Shown here piece by piece: positions 46,744 through 56,549 of a DNA stretch of 64,000 nucleotides. Within the stretch, counting starts at the first letter, position 1. Each line of letters starts with the position of its first letter. Under the pieces are notes generated by a model. It was not told the DNA's origin. It worked only from the letters and a program-made list of their open reading frames with translations, and did not search any database. A program made the translations under genes and the position numbers. Source of the DNA: Stomoxys calcitrans (Eukaryota; Arthropoda; Insecta; Diptera; Muscidae); the NCBI RefSeq assembly GCF_963082655.1, contig NC_081552.1, positions 189,298,075 to 189,362,074 on the forward strand, read 5' to 3'.

Positions 46744-49026
46744 AACAAGTAAATAGGCATTTAGTTCGGCCTGGCCGAACTTTGGCTACCCATCACCTCG
46801 AATATATATATTAACCACCTTTCGTCATAGTACAATAAACAATACATCAATTATGAACCCTTAACAGCTATTTCTAAATATATTCCGATATCCACCATAT
46901 TCAGGAAGACAATGTAAGTCTCTAACACAACTCGATGTAAAAAATTCATCGGTCCAAAAATGCACCTTTTATTGGCCCAACAACTTAAATCGGCATCTTG
47001 GTATATGTATATTCCAGCTGTATGCAAATATAGACCGATCCGAACCATATAGACCGATCAGGATAATATAAACCGATCTGGAACACGAATGTCGAAGAGC
47101 CTAATATAGCCCACTGTGTCAAATTTCAGTAAAATCAACCAATAAAAGTGCTTTTATTGTCCCAAGAATTTAAATTGAGAGATCGGTACATATGGAAGCT
47201 ATATCCAAATATAGCCCGATCTTATCCATACTCGGTACGAATGTCCAAGGGCCTAACAGAACTAATTTTGATAAATTTCAGCGAAATCAGTTAATAAACT
47301 CACCTTTTATAGGCCTTAAACCCTAAATCGGGAGATCGTTATACATGCTAGCTATATCCCAATCCGGGCCGTATTATCGAGGAGCCTAACACAACTTGGT
47401 GTACCAAATTTCTGAGAAATCGGACAATAAAAGCGGTTTTTATGGGCCCAAAACCATAAATCGACTGATCGGTCTATAAAGCCGCTATATCTAAATCTGG
47501 ACCGATAATTATACAAGGATGTCGAAGGGCCTAACACAACTCACTGTCCTAAATTTCAGCGAAATCGGGCAACAAATGCGTTTTTATGGGGTCCAACCCC
47601 TCAAATCGGGAGATCTGTATATTGGGTTGCCCAAAAAGTAATTGTCGGTAATATAGTAGTAATATAGTCGGCGTTGACAAATTTTTCAGCTGTTACTTTT
47701 AGCTTGCTTTAGAAAAAAAGTGCACGAAATTTTGTTTACATTTGTTTGTTTGGCGTCAATTTTAATATGGGTACCACATGTATTGAAAGAAATTCATTTA
47801 ACAAACAGAATCAACGCTTGTGGTATGCACCTTAAACGCAATGAATTCGATCCGTTTTTAAAACGAATTATAACTGGAGATGAAAAATGGATTGTTTACA
47901 ACAACGTTAGTCGAAAACGATCATGGTCCAAGCATGGTGAACCAGCTCAAACCACTTCAAAGGCTGATATCCACCAAAAGAAGGTTATGCTGTCTGTTTG
48001 GTGGGATCGGAAGGGTGTGGTATATTTTGAGCTGCTTCCAAGGAACCAAACAATTAATTCGGATGTTAACTGTCAACAATTGGACAAAGGCCAGAAGTTC
48101 TATGAGCGTGGAATGTGGATGGCAAAAGGTTATCGAACAAAATGGCAATTATATATTTGATTAAAGTTCATTCTAAGTTTTATTAAAAATGCATTTACTT
48201 TCTTTTAAAAAATCCGCAATTACTTTTTAGGCAACCCAATATGGCAGCTATATATCTGGACCGATCTGGGCCAAATTGAACAAAGATATCGAGTGGCCCA
48301 AATTTTAGGGAAAATGGGACGAAAAATGCGCCATTTATGGGCCAAAGACTTTAAATCGAGGTGTCGTTATATATGGCATCTATATCCAAATCTAGAGCGA
48401 TTTGGGCCGTATTGAACAGGGATTACAAGAAGCCTAACAAAACCCGTTATACTAAATTTCAACTGAAACTGACAATAAATGCGCCTGGTATGAAGTCAAG
48501 ACCTCGAGAGATCGGTTTATATGGCAGCCATATCCAAATCTGGACCGATCTGGGCCAAATTGAACAAGGATTTTGATGGACCAAACATTAGTTATGTTTG
48601 GTCCATCAAAATCCTGCCCTAAATTTCGGCGAAATCGAAAAATAAATACGCCTTTTATGGGCCCAAGACCTTAAATCGGGAGCTCGGTCTATATGATAGC
48701 TATATCCAAATCTGGACCGATCAGAAAACCGAAATTGAAGAAGGATACCACTGTCCCAACTTTCAGACAAATCGGATAGTAAATATGGCTTTTATGGGCC
48801 AGGCCCTAAATCGGCGGATCGCTCTATATAGGGGCTATATCAAGCTATAGTCCGATATAGCTCATTTTCGAATTTAATCTGTGCAAAGTTTCAGCTCAAT
48901 ATCTCCATTTTTAGAGACTGTAGCGGACATGGCTAGATCGTCTTAGATTTTAACGACTATATATACTTTATATGGTCGGAAATGGATATTTCGATGTGTT
49001 GCAAACGGAATGGTGGGTATAAAACC
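46744..49026 (-). repeat. Long DINE-like element interrupted by a mariner
   Basis: The reverse tail 'aacaagtaaataggcattta' and perfect palindrome 'agttcggcctggccgaact' (46763-46781) start it. About a dozen units follow ('tatggcagctatatccaaat'), and the head ends at ~49026 ('gatatttcgatgtgttgcaa', 'acggaatggtgggtat'). A 618-bp mariner splits it at a TA. The tail is about 8 bp from the opposite-facing tail of the previous copy. Confidence 0.8.
47622..48239 (+). mobile_element. Internally deleted mariner with intact ends and TA duplication
   Basis: Terminal inverted repeats 'ttgggttgcccaaaaagtaa' (47622) and 'ttactttttaggcaacccaa' (to 48239) are flanked by TA (47620-47621; 48240-48241). The frame 47720-48160 keeps 'ITGDEKWIVYNN' (first catalytic Asp region), 'SWSKHGEPAQTTSKADIHQK' and 'VMLSVWWDRKGVVYFELLP', then jumps from 'NCQQLD' to 'KFYERGMWMAKG'. 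So the N-terminal DNA-binding part and the HDNARPH/YSPDLAP catalytic middle are deleted. It is 618 bp, against about 1.3 kb for complete mariners, and the last codons (NGNYIFD) are in another frame. A non-autonomous copy. Confidence 0.9.
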
Positions 49027-49411
49027 CAATATCAATTTTATTTATTTTCTATCAGAAAACGTTGAAATAAAACGTTTTTTTTTTAATTAGAATTTCACAG
49101 GAAGTTTTTTTTTAAATTCTGCTTGCCATTACGGGAGTTGTCAGTACTATAAAATGGGGTCCTGTTAATGTCAGACTTTTATACAAAAAAATCATCAATA
49201 CTTAATTTTGAAAGAATTTTCATTTAACTTTCATTTCTGAAGGACATTCCTCAGAATATTATTTAAAAAAAAACTTTTTTTCCGAAATTTTATTTTCAGA
49301 GCAAATTTACATGCATCCAAAACTTTGCATAGTTAAGACTCCATCCTTAATTTTTTTTTTAAATTCACACATTTTTATTCACCTTCCTCTTCGCTTTTCT
49401 TCCGATTCCAG
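49027..49411 (+). other. Dbx: Dbx intron 3' end with splice acceptor
   Basis: AT-rich and free of the repeat families. It ends in a polypyrimidine tract ('cttcctcttcgcttttcttc') and 'cgattccag' at 49411. The acceptor is the basis for the exon start at 49412. Confidence 0.8.
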
Positions 49412-50431
49412 GTTAAAATATGGTTTCAAAATCGTCGCATGAAATGGCGCAACTCCAAGGAACGTGAACTCCTGGCCAACGGTGGTTCTCGTGATCAAAC
49501 TCTACCCAATAAGAATAATCCCAATCCCGATTTGTCGGATGCCAAATGTGATCGTCCCCTTACGCCCTTGTCTCCCCTGCAAATGTCCCCAGAACATGGA
49601 CATAATCTCTCATCTTCGCCGCTTCAATCACCTTCGAATTCCAAGGATGACTTACAACAATCAGCAATCAGTCACAATTCACGATCATCAGCTTCTACAA
49701 CTCCCAAACCTGCCAATTCACCAAATACCAACAACAATTCCATGCAATCACCGCCACCACCCATGGCCAGTCAAACAACGCTAAACATGCATCATTTGCC
49801 TCATCCTGTGAGCAGCATAGGACAGCATGTGGGAGGATCATATGGTGGGGCCCTGCATCAGATATCATCACCTCCTCCCCTGCTGACAGTGGCTAAATTG
49901 CCCACACAACATGATCAATCATCAGCCTCATCGAATGCTTCTTCACCGCCCAACGGTGCTGGTGGCAGTGGCGGGGTAGGTGGAGTGCTAATGCCCATGA
50001 CTAGTGCCGAATTTCAAGCAAAAATAAATGCTGAGATGCATAAGCATTTGGTGGCTGCCGATTTGAAAATTAAGCTGGAATCCACACTCAATGAGGCCAA
50101 GCAGCGACGCATGACCATGTTGAATATTAGCGGCAATGGGCCTGAGGCCATGCATCATATGGGTCTACATCCAGGCCATCCATTTTTGGCCATGCAGCAT
50201 CATTTGCAACAACAGCAGCAGCAACAACAACAACATCTGCAACACCACCCCCATCAGCCACATTCTCAGCTGTCATCACAAACCCCTCCCACTGCCTCGC
50301 TACTGGCCCCTGGTCCCCCATTTGCAGCCCATCAACAGCAGCAATTTCAAAATTCTGAATTCATGAAAATGTACTATGACGACTATGACGATTCGAATTC
50401 AGACAGTGATGAAGAGATCAGTGTAACGTGA
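49412..50431 (+). CDS. Dbx: Dbx homeobox transcription factor, terminal exon (3' part of gene)
   Basis: Dbx proteins are nuclear homeodomain factors that pattern interneuron progenitors. The exon opens with 'VKIWFQNRRMKWRNSKERE', homeodomain recognition helix 3. The intron sits just before V, as in several homeobox genes, so the first ~44 homeodomain residues are encoded upstream. 'ELLANGGSRDQTLPNKNNPN' and 'PDLSDAK' follow, as in DBX1 (ELLSSGG..REQTLPTKLNPHPDLSD). Then come a Ser/Pro/Asn-rich stretch, a Gly patch, a conserved-looking 'FQAKINAEMHKHLVAADLK' helix region, a poly-Gln tract (~50208-50238), and an acidic tail ending 'DSNSDSDEEISVT', matching the acidic EEITVS-type end of vertebrate DBX. 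The exon has 339 codons. Identification rests on my reading of the family, not a search; confidence is high for Dbx. No upstream homeobox exon was found in this window. Confidence 0.93.
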   Translation, partial: VKIWFQNRRMKWRNSKERELLANGGSRDQTLPNKNNPNPDLSDAKCDRPLTPLSPLQMSPEHGHNLSSSPLQSPSNSKDDLQQSAISHNSRSSASTTPKPANSPNTNNNSMQSPPPPMASQTTLNMHHLPHPVSSIGQHVGGSYGGALHQISSPPPLLTVAKLPTQHDQSSASSNASSPPNGAGGSGGVGGVLMPMTSAEFQAKINAEMHKHLVAADLKIKLESTLNEAKQRRMTMLNISGNGPEAMHHMGLHPGHPFLAMQHHLQQQQQQQQQHLQHHPHQPHSQLSSQTPPTASLLAPGPPFAAHQQQQFQNSEFMKMYYDDYDDSNSDSDEEISVT

Positions 50432-50700
50432 CCGCCTTAAAGCGGTAGCCGACTTGCGGAACGTTTTCAAATAAATCCTTTCCATTATTAATTTGTATAT
50501 ATAGAGTACCATAAAGTAATTGGTCCACAAAATTAGTCTTAAGTTCAATACACTTTGGCCATTTATTTATTAAATTATTTTTTTATTTAGTCCTAAGCTG
50601 TAATGCCTGGTCTGTATTTCCGTTTAATGTCATATTTATGCCCTTCTATACTAAAATTAAAATTGATATTAATAAAATTTCCATAATTGCAAAGTTCATA
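50432..50700 (+). terminator. Dbx: Dbx 3' UTR with candidate polyadenylation signals
   Basis: AATAAA hexamers follow the stop codon at 50470-50475 and 50671-50676. Either could direct cleavage; the second lies in a more U-rich setting. Sequence evidence only. Confidence 0.5.
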
Positions 50701-50869
50701 TGATAAGACACTTGGTAATGATATTTAAAAGTTTAATTAATTCATAAATATTTTTTTTCGAATTTAAATTTAAAAAAAAAAAATTGATATAAAATTTCAA
50801 ATAAATGCACAGAAAATAAACATGGATAAATAGAAATGTGTTTGTATCGTCGGCTGAGGTATACCAGTA
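50701..50869. other. AT-rich spacer, no gene seen
   Basis: A-rich and T-rich runs downstream of Dbx with no repeat family recognised. Confidence 0.4.
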
Positions 50870-51390
50870 GGTATACTCGTAAAGGCTTTTTTTACTCATT
50901 AACACAACTTGGTGGCCCAAATATCAGCGAAATCGAGCAATAAATGCGCCTTTAATGGGCCCAAGACCTTAGATCGGGTGATATGGCAGCTATATTCAAA
51001 TCTGAACCGATCCTTGACCAAATTGAAAAAAGATTCCGAGGGGCCTAACACAACTCACGGTCCTAAATTTCCACGAAATCACACTAAAAATGCGGCTTCC
51101 AGGGGCTCAGGAAGTCAAATCGGGAGATCAGTTTAAATGGGAGCTATATCCAAATTTAAACCGATATGGCCCATCTCCAACGACCTATATCAATATTAAG
51201 TATCTGTGCAAAATTTCAATCGGCTAGCTGTGACCCCTATCGTGATTTCGACAGACGGACGGACGGACATGGCTAGGTTGACTCAGAATACGGAGACGAT
51301 GAGGAATATATATACTTTATGTGGTCCTAGATCAATATTTCGGAATGATTATACCCATCCCATGGTGTATACACCCATCGTGGGTATAAA
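50870..51390 (-). repeat. DINE-like element
   Basis: Units have 'gatatggcagctatattcaa' and 'caacacaactcacggtccta'. The head has 'gacagacggacggacggaca', 'gaatatatatactttatgtg' and 'tacccatcccatggtg'. Confidence 0.7.
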
Positions 51391-52172
51391 AAGGATATCG
51401 ATGGGCCATACACAACACGCTAAACCAAATTTCTGTGAAATCGGACAATAAATGCGCCTTTTATGGGCCCAAAACCCGAAAGCGAGAGCGGACTATATGG
51501 CAGCTGTATCCAAATCTGAACCTTTCTAGGCCAAATTCAAAACAGATGTCGAATTGCTTAAAACAACTCATTGACCCAAAGTTCGGCGAAATCGGACATG
51601 CTCGACAGCTGCCAAATTGGAGAAAGATACCGAGTGGCCAAACACAACTCACTGTCTCAAATTTCAGCGAAATCGGACAATAAATGCGCCTTTTATGGGC
51701 CTTAAACCTTAAACCAGGAGATCTCTATATATGGCAGCTATGTCCAAATCTGGACCAATCTTTGCCAAATTGAAAAAAGATTCCAAAGGGCCTAACACGA
51801 GTCACAGTCCCAAATTTCGGCGAATTCTGACATTAAATGCACCTTTTATGGGCCCAAGAGCTTAAATCGGCAGATCGGTCCATATGGGGGCTATATAATT
51901 AATATATAGTCTTCAAACTTAACCTGCCTATGGACCAAAAAAGTTTCATGAAAAGTTTCAGCTCAATATCTTCATTTTTAAAGAGTGTAGCCTGATTTCA
52001 ACAGAGAGACGGACAGATATAAGAAAGGCTAGATCGTCTTAGATTTTTACAACTATCACGAATATATAAACTTTATAAAGTCGGAAATGGATGTTTCGAT
52101 GTGTAGCAAACGGGGTTACAAAATTATTGTAATATACCCCCATCCTTCGGTGGTGGGTACTCGTATAAAAAG
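51391..52172 (-). repeat. Second DINE-like element, same orientation
   Basis: Units have 'ggactatatggcagctgtat' and 'caactcactgtctcaaattt'. The head has 'caacagagagacggacagat', 'tatgtttcgatgtg'-type sequence and 'tacccccatccttcggtggt', ending ~52172. It abuts the previous copy. Confidence 0.7.
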
Positions 52173-52189
52173 TAGTCGTGAAAAGAGAA

Positions 52190-53240
52190 CATAGTGCCAG
52201 CCAACCAGGGAAACGAACGGATCGCGTCAGAGAAGTAGTCGTGTTAGCGATGTAATCGCCTTAGTGAAGTTGTCGGATCAACGAATTAGTCGTGTCAGGA
52301 AACGAACGGATCGCGTAAGAGATGTAGTCATGTTAGCGATATAGTTAGTGAAGTTGTCGCTTTAACGAATTAGTCGCGTTGGAGAAGCGGCCACGTTAGC
52401 GAAATAGTCGCGTTAGTGACGTTGTAGCGTTAACGAAGTAGGCGCGCTAGCAAAGTTATCCCGATAGCGAAGAAGTGGCGTTAGCGAAGTAGTCAGGTTA
52501 ACGAAGTTATCGCGTTTAGAGGCATTGGCAAAGTAGTCACGTTAGCAAAGTAGTAGCGTAAGCAAAGTATTTGGTCGCTTATGCAAAGTATATAGTCGCG
52601 TAAACAAAGTAGTCGCGTAAAAAAAGTAGTCGAGTAAGCAAAGTAAACGCGTAAGCAAAGTAGTCGCGTTAGCAAAGTAAACGCGTTAGCAAAGTTGTAG
52701 CGTTAGCGAAGTAGTCACATAAGCAAAGTAGTCATCTTAGAAAAGTAGTCGCCTTAGCAAAGTAGTCACATTAGCAACGTAGTCACGTTAGCAAAGTAGT
52801 CGCGTTACAAAGTAGTGGCGTTAGCAAAGTAGTCGCGTTAACAAAGTAGTCGCGTTAGCAAAGTAATCGCGCTAGCAAAGTTGTAGCGTTAGCAAAGTAA
52901 TCGCGCTAGCAAAGTTGTAGCGTTAGCGAAGTAGTCACATTTAGTCGCCTTAGCAAAGTAGTCGCCTTAGCAAAGTAGTCGCCTTAGCAAAGTAGTTGCC
53001 TTAGCAAAGTAGTCGCCTTAGCAAAGTAGTCACATTAGCAACGTAGCCACGTTAGCAAAGTAAGCGCATTAGCAAAGTATTCGCGTAAGCAAAGTCGTCG
53101 CCTAATCATAATTGTCGCGTAAGCAAAATATTCGCTTCAGCAAAGTTGTCGTATGGGGAAAATTGTCGAATAGGCAAAGTAGTTGCATAAGCAAAGTTAT
53201 TGCGTAAGCAAAGCAGTCGCATAGTTGGAAAGCGAACGGA
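52190..53240. repeat. Minisatellite array of a 17-bp unit
   Basis: About 1 kb of imperfect copies of 'gttagcaaagtagtcgc' (17 bp), roughly 60 units. Variants change the joining bases (gcgtaagcaaag, gccttagcaaag, gcgttagcgaag). Both edges carry a related 'gaaa(g)cgaacggatcg' sequence (~52210 and ~53230), suggesting a common parent. There is no long coding frame through the array. Confidence 0.9.
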
Positions 53241-53276
53241 TCGTTTTAAAGCAGTGGCGGGCAAATGCATACATAC

Positions 53277-53557
53277 TAAAGGGTGATTTTTTAAGAGCTA
53301 TAGAAAAGTTTTTCAAAAATAAAAAACCATAAGAATAAAAAAAATGCATGAAATGTTTATTTGAATCGATAGTACGGTCCATATCATTTAATGTTTGGAG
53401 ATAATTTTATGTAAATGTTGACCGTGACTGCTCCTCAAATGGTCTATTCACTTAGTACAATTTTGGCATACTCTTTCCAACATTTCGGCCGGTATTTCAC
53501 GAATATATGCTTCAATGTTGTCTTCCAATGCGTCAATTGAAGCAGGCTTGTCTGTTT
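53277..53557 (-). pseudogene. Tc1/mariner-superfamily transposon 3'-end fragment
   Basis: The terminal repeat 'taaagggtgattttttaaga' is the same type as the palindrome at 59486. The minus-strand frame runs 'KPASIDALEDNIEAYIREIP', then 'AEMLERVCQN' and 'LRSSHGQHLHKIIFKH', the C-terminus of this transposase family. The catalytic part is absent; the sequence stops at the edge of the 129-bp array. Confidence 0.8.
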
Positions 53558-54850
53558 CAGACCTCTAGCTCCATCTATGAAGAAAGTACCAAATGGTACC
53601 AATTTTGGTACAAAAATATTCGAATGGTAAATAGATCATTAAGCCACCCATCATATATTTCTTAGTTGTAACTACATGCCAAATTTCAGACCTCTAGCTC
53701 TATCTGAAAAGAAGAACCAAGTGATACCAAAATGTACGAATTTGTAATAAAACACTAAGTCACTCATCATATATTTCTTAGTTGTACCTACATGCCAAAT
53801 TTCAGACCTCAAGCTCCATCTGAACAGAAAGTATAAAATGGTACCAATTTTGGTACCAAAGTGTGCGAGTTTTGAATAGATCATTTAGTCATCCATCATT
53901 TATTTCTTAGTTGTACATACATCTCAAATCTCGGACCTCTAGCTCCATCTATAAAGAAAGTACCAAATAGTACCAATTTTGGTGGCAAAATGTTCGAATA
54001 TTGAAAGAATCATTTAGTCGCCCATCATATATTTCTAAGTTTTACCTACATGCCAAATTTCAGATCTCTATTTCCATCTGCACAGAAAGCACCAAATGGT
54101 ACCAATATTGGTACTAAAATGTACGAAATGTAAAAAGATCATAGTCACCCATCATATTTTTTCTAGTTGATCCTACATGCCAAATTTCAGAACTCTAGTT
54201 CCATCTGTAAATGGTACCAATTTTGGTACCAAAATTTACGAATTCTGAACAGATCATTTAGTCACCCATCATAAATTTCCTAGTTGTACCTACATGCCAA
54301 ATTTCAGACCTCTTGCTCCGTCTGTAAAGGAAGTACCAATTGCGGTGCTAAAGTACGTTTTGTGCGGTTACCAGTATTATTTTTTCTTTTCACCCTCGTC
54401 CTTTTGCACCAGATGCCTTTTAAGTCAAATTTAAAAATTCTACCTCTATCCCTTCGCCCTGTATAAAGTTAACCCATTTTGTACCTTTGTGGTGCTTTTT
54501 TTTAGTACCAAAGTACCAATTTCCAAAAACTCTTACAGTCGCACAATTAGGTTTGCCGAAGTGTTCCTAAGTTCCAAAATTCAGAGCTCTAGTTCAATTT
54601 AAAAAAGTACAAAATGGGGCACTAAATGTACTATTTCTCCCACTTCCGGTACGATTTTCCAATATTTTTTTACCAAACCATATTTTTTCGAGACTCTCTT
54701 TAATTTGAGCCCAAAAACATAATTCTAGCCCTTTAAGTTCGCGCTGGGCAATTATGTACCATTTCGTACTTTGTTGTACTTTTTAGTATTTTGTAGTACC
54801 TAAACGTACGAATATCACCAAATCCAGCCTTTTCCCGTGCCTATGTCCCA
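53558..54850. repeat. Decayed tandem array of a ~129-bp unit
   Basis: Units start at about 53558, 53687, 53803, 53932, 54061, 54188 and 54305 (spacing 116-129 bp), each with 'cagacctctagctccatctg', 'aagtaccaaatggtaccaat', 'tttggtacc', 'cacccatcatatatttctta' and 'acctacatgccaaatttcag'. Most units contain an imperfect 'ggtaccaattttggtacc' inverted repeat. After ~54330 the array continues as GTAC-rich decayed sequence. Confidence 0.85.
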
Positions 54851-55184
54851 AGACCAACATTCGCACATTTTCACGATTCTAGATTTAGCCGCTTGGACTG
54901 GGCGATGATCTGCCAGTCAATCGGTCACTTAGCTCTTTAGATATACAAATTATCAGCTTAGATCAGTTTCTTTGTTTTTTTTTCTTTTTTGTGACCAGAC
55001 AATCTTTCAACTATCCTAGTTACATAAGAAAATCTAAATAAATCCGCAACAATAAATATGTGTATATTTTACACTTCTACAAAGAAAATATCATATACAA
55101 ACCAATACCTACCATTATTACCTTTCCCACGAAACCATAACTACTAAACGAGTTGGTAACCCTTTAACTCTCATTTCCTTCAAC
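54851..55184. other. AT-rich DNA upstream of the candidate promoter, no gene seen
   Basis: No repeat or coding motif was recognised, and no TATA box sits at the expected -30 position of the TSS called at 55191, consistent with a DPE-type promoter. Confidence 0.4.
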
Positions 55185-55188
55185 TTCT

Positions 55189-55223
55189 TCAGTTCATGCA
55201 TTTTTCTTCTTCGTGTCGGTTGT
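55189..55223 (+). promoter_or_regulatory. Candidate TATA-less Inr + DPE core promoter
   Basis: The initiator TCAGTT (TCAKTY) places +1 at A55191. GGTTGT (RGWYVT) lies at 55218-55223, which is exactly +28 to +33, the position required of a Drosophila-type DPE. Both motifs match consensus fully with exact spacing. The downstream ~455 nt look like an untranslated first exon with a splice donor. No transcript evidence is available. Confidence 0.6.
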
Positions 55224-55646
55224 AACGCAGAGCGGTCTTAGGTTTTCGTCGAAATTAATCAGTTTTAATGCAGCAAATAACCCAAATTTAATACGAAACT
55301 GCGGGGAATTAGTTTGTTCATTTAAATATCTAAAAAGTTATTTCGAAAACGGGTTAGTCTTTGCTTAAAAATATATAAAAGTTCTTGAAAATAGATTTGT
55401 GTTGCGCGATAGGCTAATCGTGGTGAATTCAAAAACATAAACAAACAAATACATCGAAGAGAATGCAAAATTGTGTAAGGTGCATAAGTGGTGAATTCAA
55501 AATGTAAAGTGGTAAAGTTCTAAGGAGCACCATTGTAAAAAAGTGATTTTGTTTGATTATTGGTTACAAATGGTGAAGGGGATGGTGAGGCAAAATAAAA
55601 GTCATTGATTTGGAATTGCGCAAAGCACTTATGGGGTTTAATAATG
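55191..55646 (+). ncRNA. Candidate first exon / 5' UTR of an unidentified plus-strand transcript
   Basis: It runs from the Inr/DPE promoter to a consensus donor (GTAAGT at 55647-55652). It has no long reading frame but several short upstream ATGs. The last ATG (55631) opens 'MGFNN' across the splice site, so a coding start at the exon end is possible. It could be exon 1 of a coding gene whose other exons lie outside the window, or a lncRNA running antisense into the symporter gene. The type 'ncRNA' is provisional. Confidence 0.35.
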
Positions 55647-55879
55647 GTAAGTAAATTTAACTTATTCTTTATATGTATGTTATTGCAAATTGTTTAACAA
55701 GAATATTGGCAAAAGAAAATAGAAGAACTAAAAGTTGAAACGATTTATAAATATTATAAGTATTAACTTATTTACAAATGTTTTCAACTTTTAGTTTTTC
55801 TATATATCAAAAGAACTGAATCCATTGGCTTGATTATGTACAAATCAATTAAAAATAAGGATAAATGCACAGAGATAAG
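55647..55879. other. AT-rich DNA after the candidate donor, no gene seen
   Basis: Intron-like sequence with no repeat recognised. 'aactaaaagttgaaa' (~55727) and 'tttcaacttttagtt' (~55781) form an imperfect inverted pair. Confidence 0.35.
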
Positions 55880-56220
55880 GTACCTTCTTTGAAAACCACA
55901 GTGGCTCATAGGGTATCACTGCTGTCTGCAGTGATCACTAATGTTGGCGATAGTTGTTAAACTTCTTTACGAAGAGGTATTTATATTGTTGCAATCGGCC
56001 TATTGGTCCATTTGGGTGGATTTTGAGGTATACCGTTCGCCAAGTTGCTTTGCTACAAATTTTTTTGGGGAGCAGGATTTTGGGCAATCGATTACTACTC
56101 TACTTCCAAATACCTAACTAGTCCCATATTGTTGTGAAAATTTCAAGGTAAACGATTGAGCCGTTGTTGAGTCTTAACGGAACAAACAAAACTATATTAC
56201 ACAGAGGCCCACGGATAAAC
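55880..56220 (-). repeat. Helitron-like family fragment
   Basis: Modules are 'tactctacttccaaatacct' and 'tagtcccatattgttgtgaa', and a reversed head 'gagccgttgttgagtcttaa' with 'cggaacaaac' near 56160-56190. Confidence 0.5.
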
Positions 56221-56549
56221 CCATGACATTTTACGTAAAATTGACAAACTAATATATAATATGGTTTGTGTCTTGAATATTTATCATGATTTTATTTGTG
56301 TATACAATGTGACAGAAATCAATTCATTTAGTTGCAAGCCACCATGTGTTTGCATTAATACCAAGTTTTATACAAAACCAGTAAGGAAAGACAAAATGCT
56401 ATATCCAACTCTGAACTAAATTTGATGGACCTCGGCTGATGTTTTTAGATGGGTTATTAAACAATTCGTATCAAATTTCGAGCAAATATGTTCAAACTGT
56501 AATAACTACGGTTGACAAATGACAACATTATTGCAAATTACTTAAAATC
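56221..56549. other. Unassigned DNA, no gene seen
   Basis: AT-rich, with a weak DINE-like scrap around 56400-56500 ('tgctatatccaactctgaac'). No coding motif. Confidence 0.35.

Noticed and set aside
49464..49784. Alternative-frame protein inside the Dbx exon
   Set aside because: It is a shadow of the long Dbx frame, lacks motifs, and the Dbx frame has the homeodomain helix.
52190..53240. CRISPR-like array
   Set aside because: The units are contiguous 17-bp imperfect tandem copies without unique spacers, in a eukaryotic genome.
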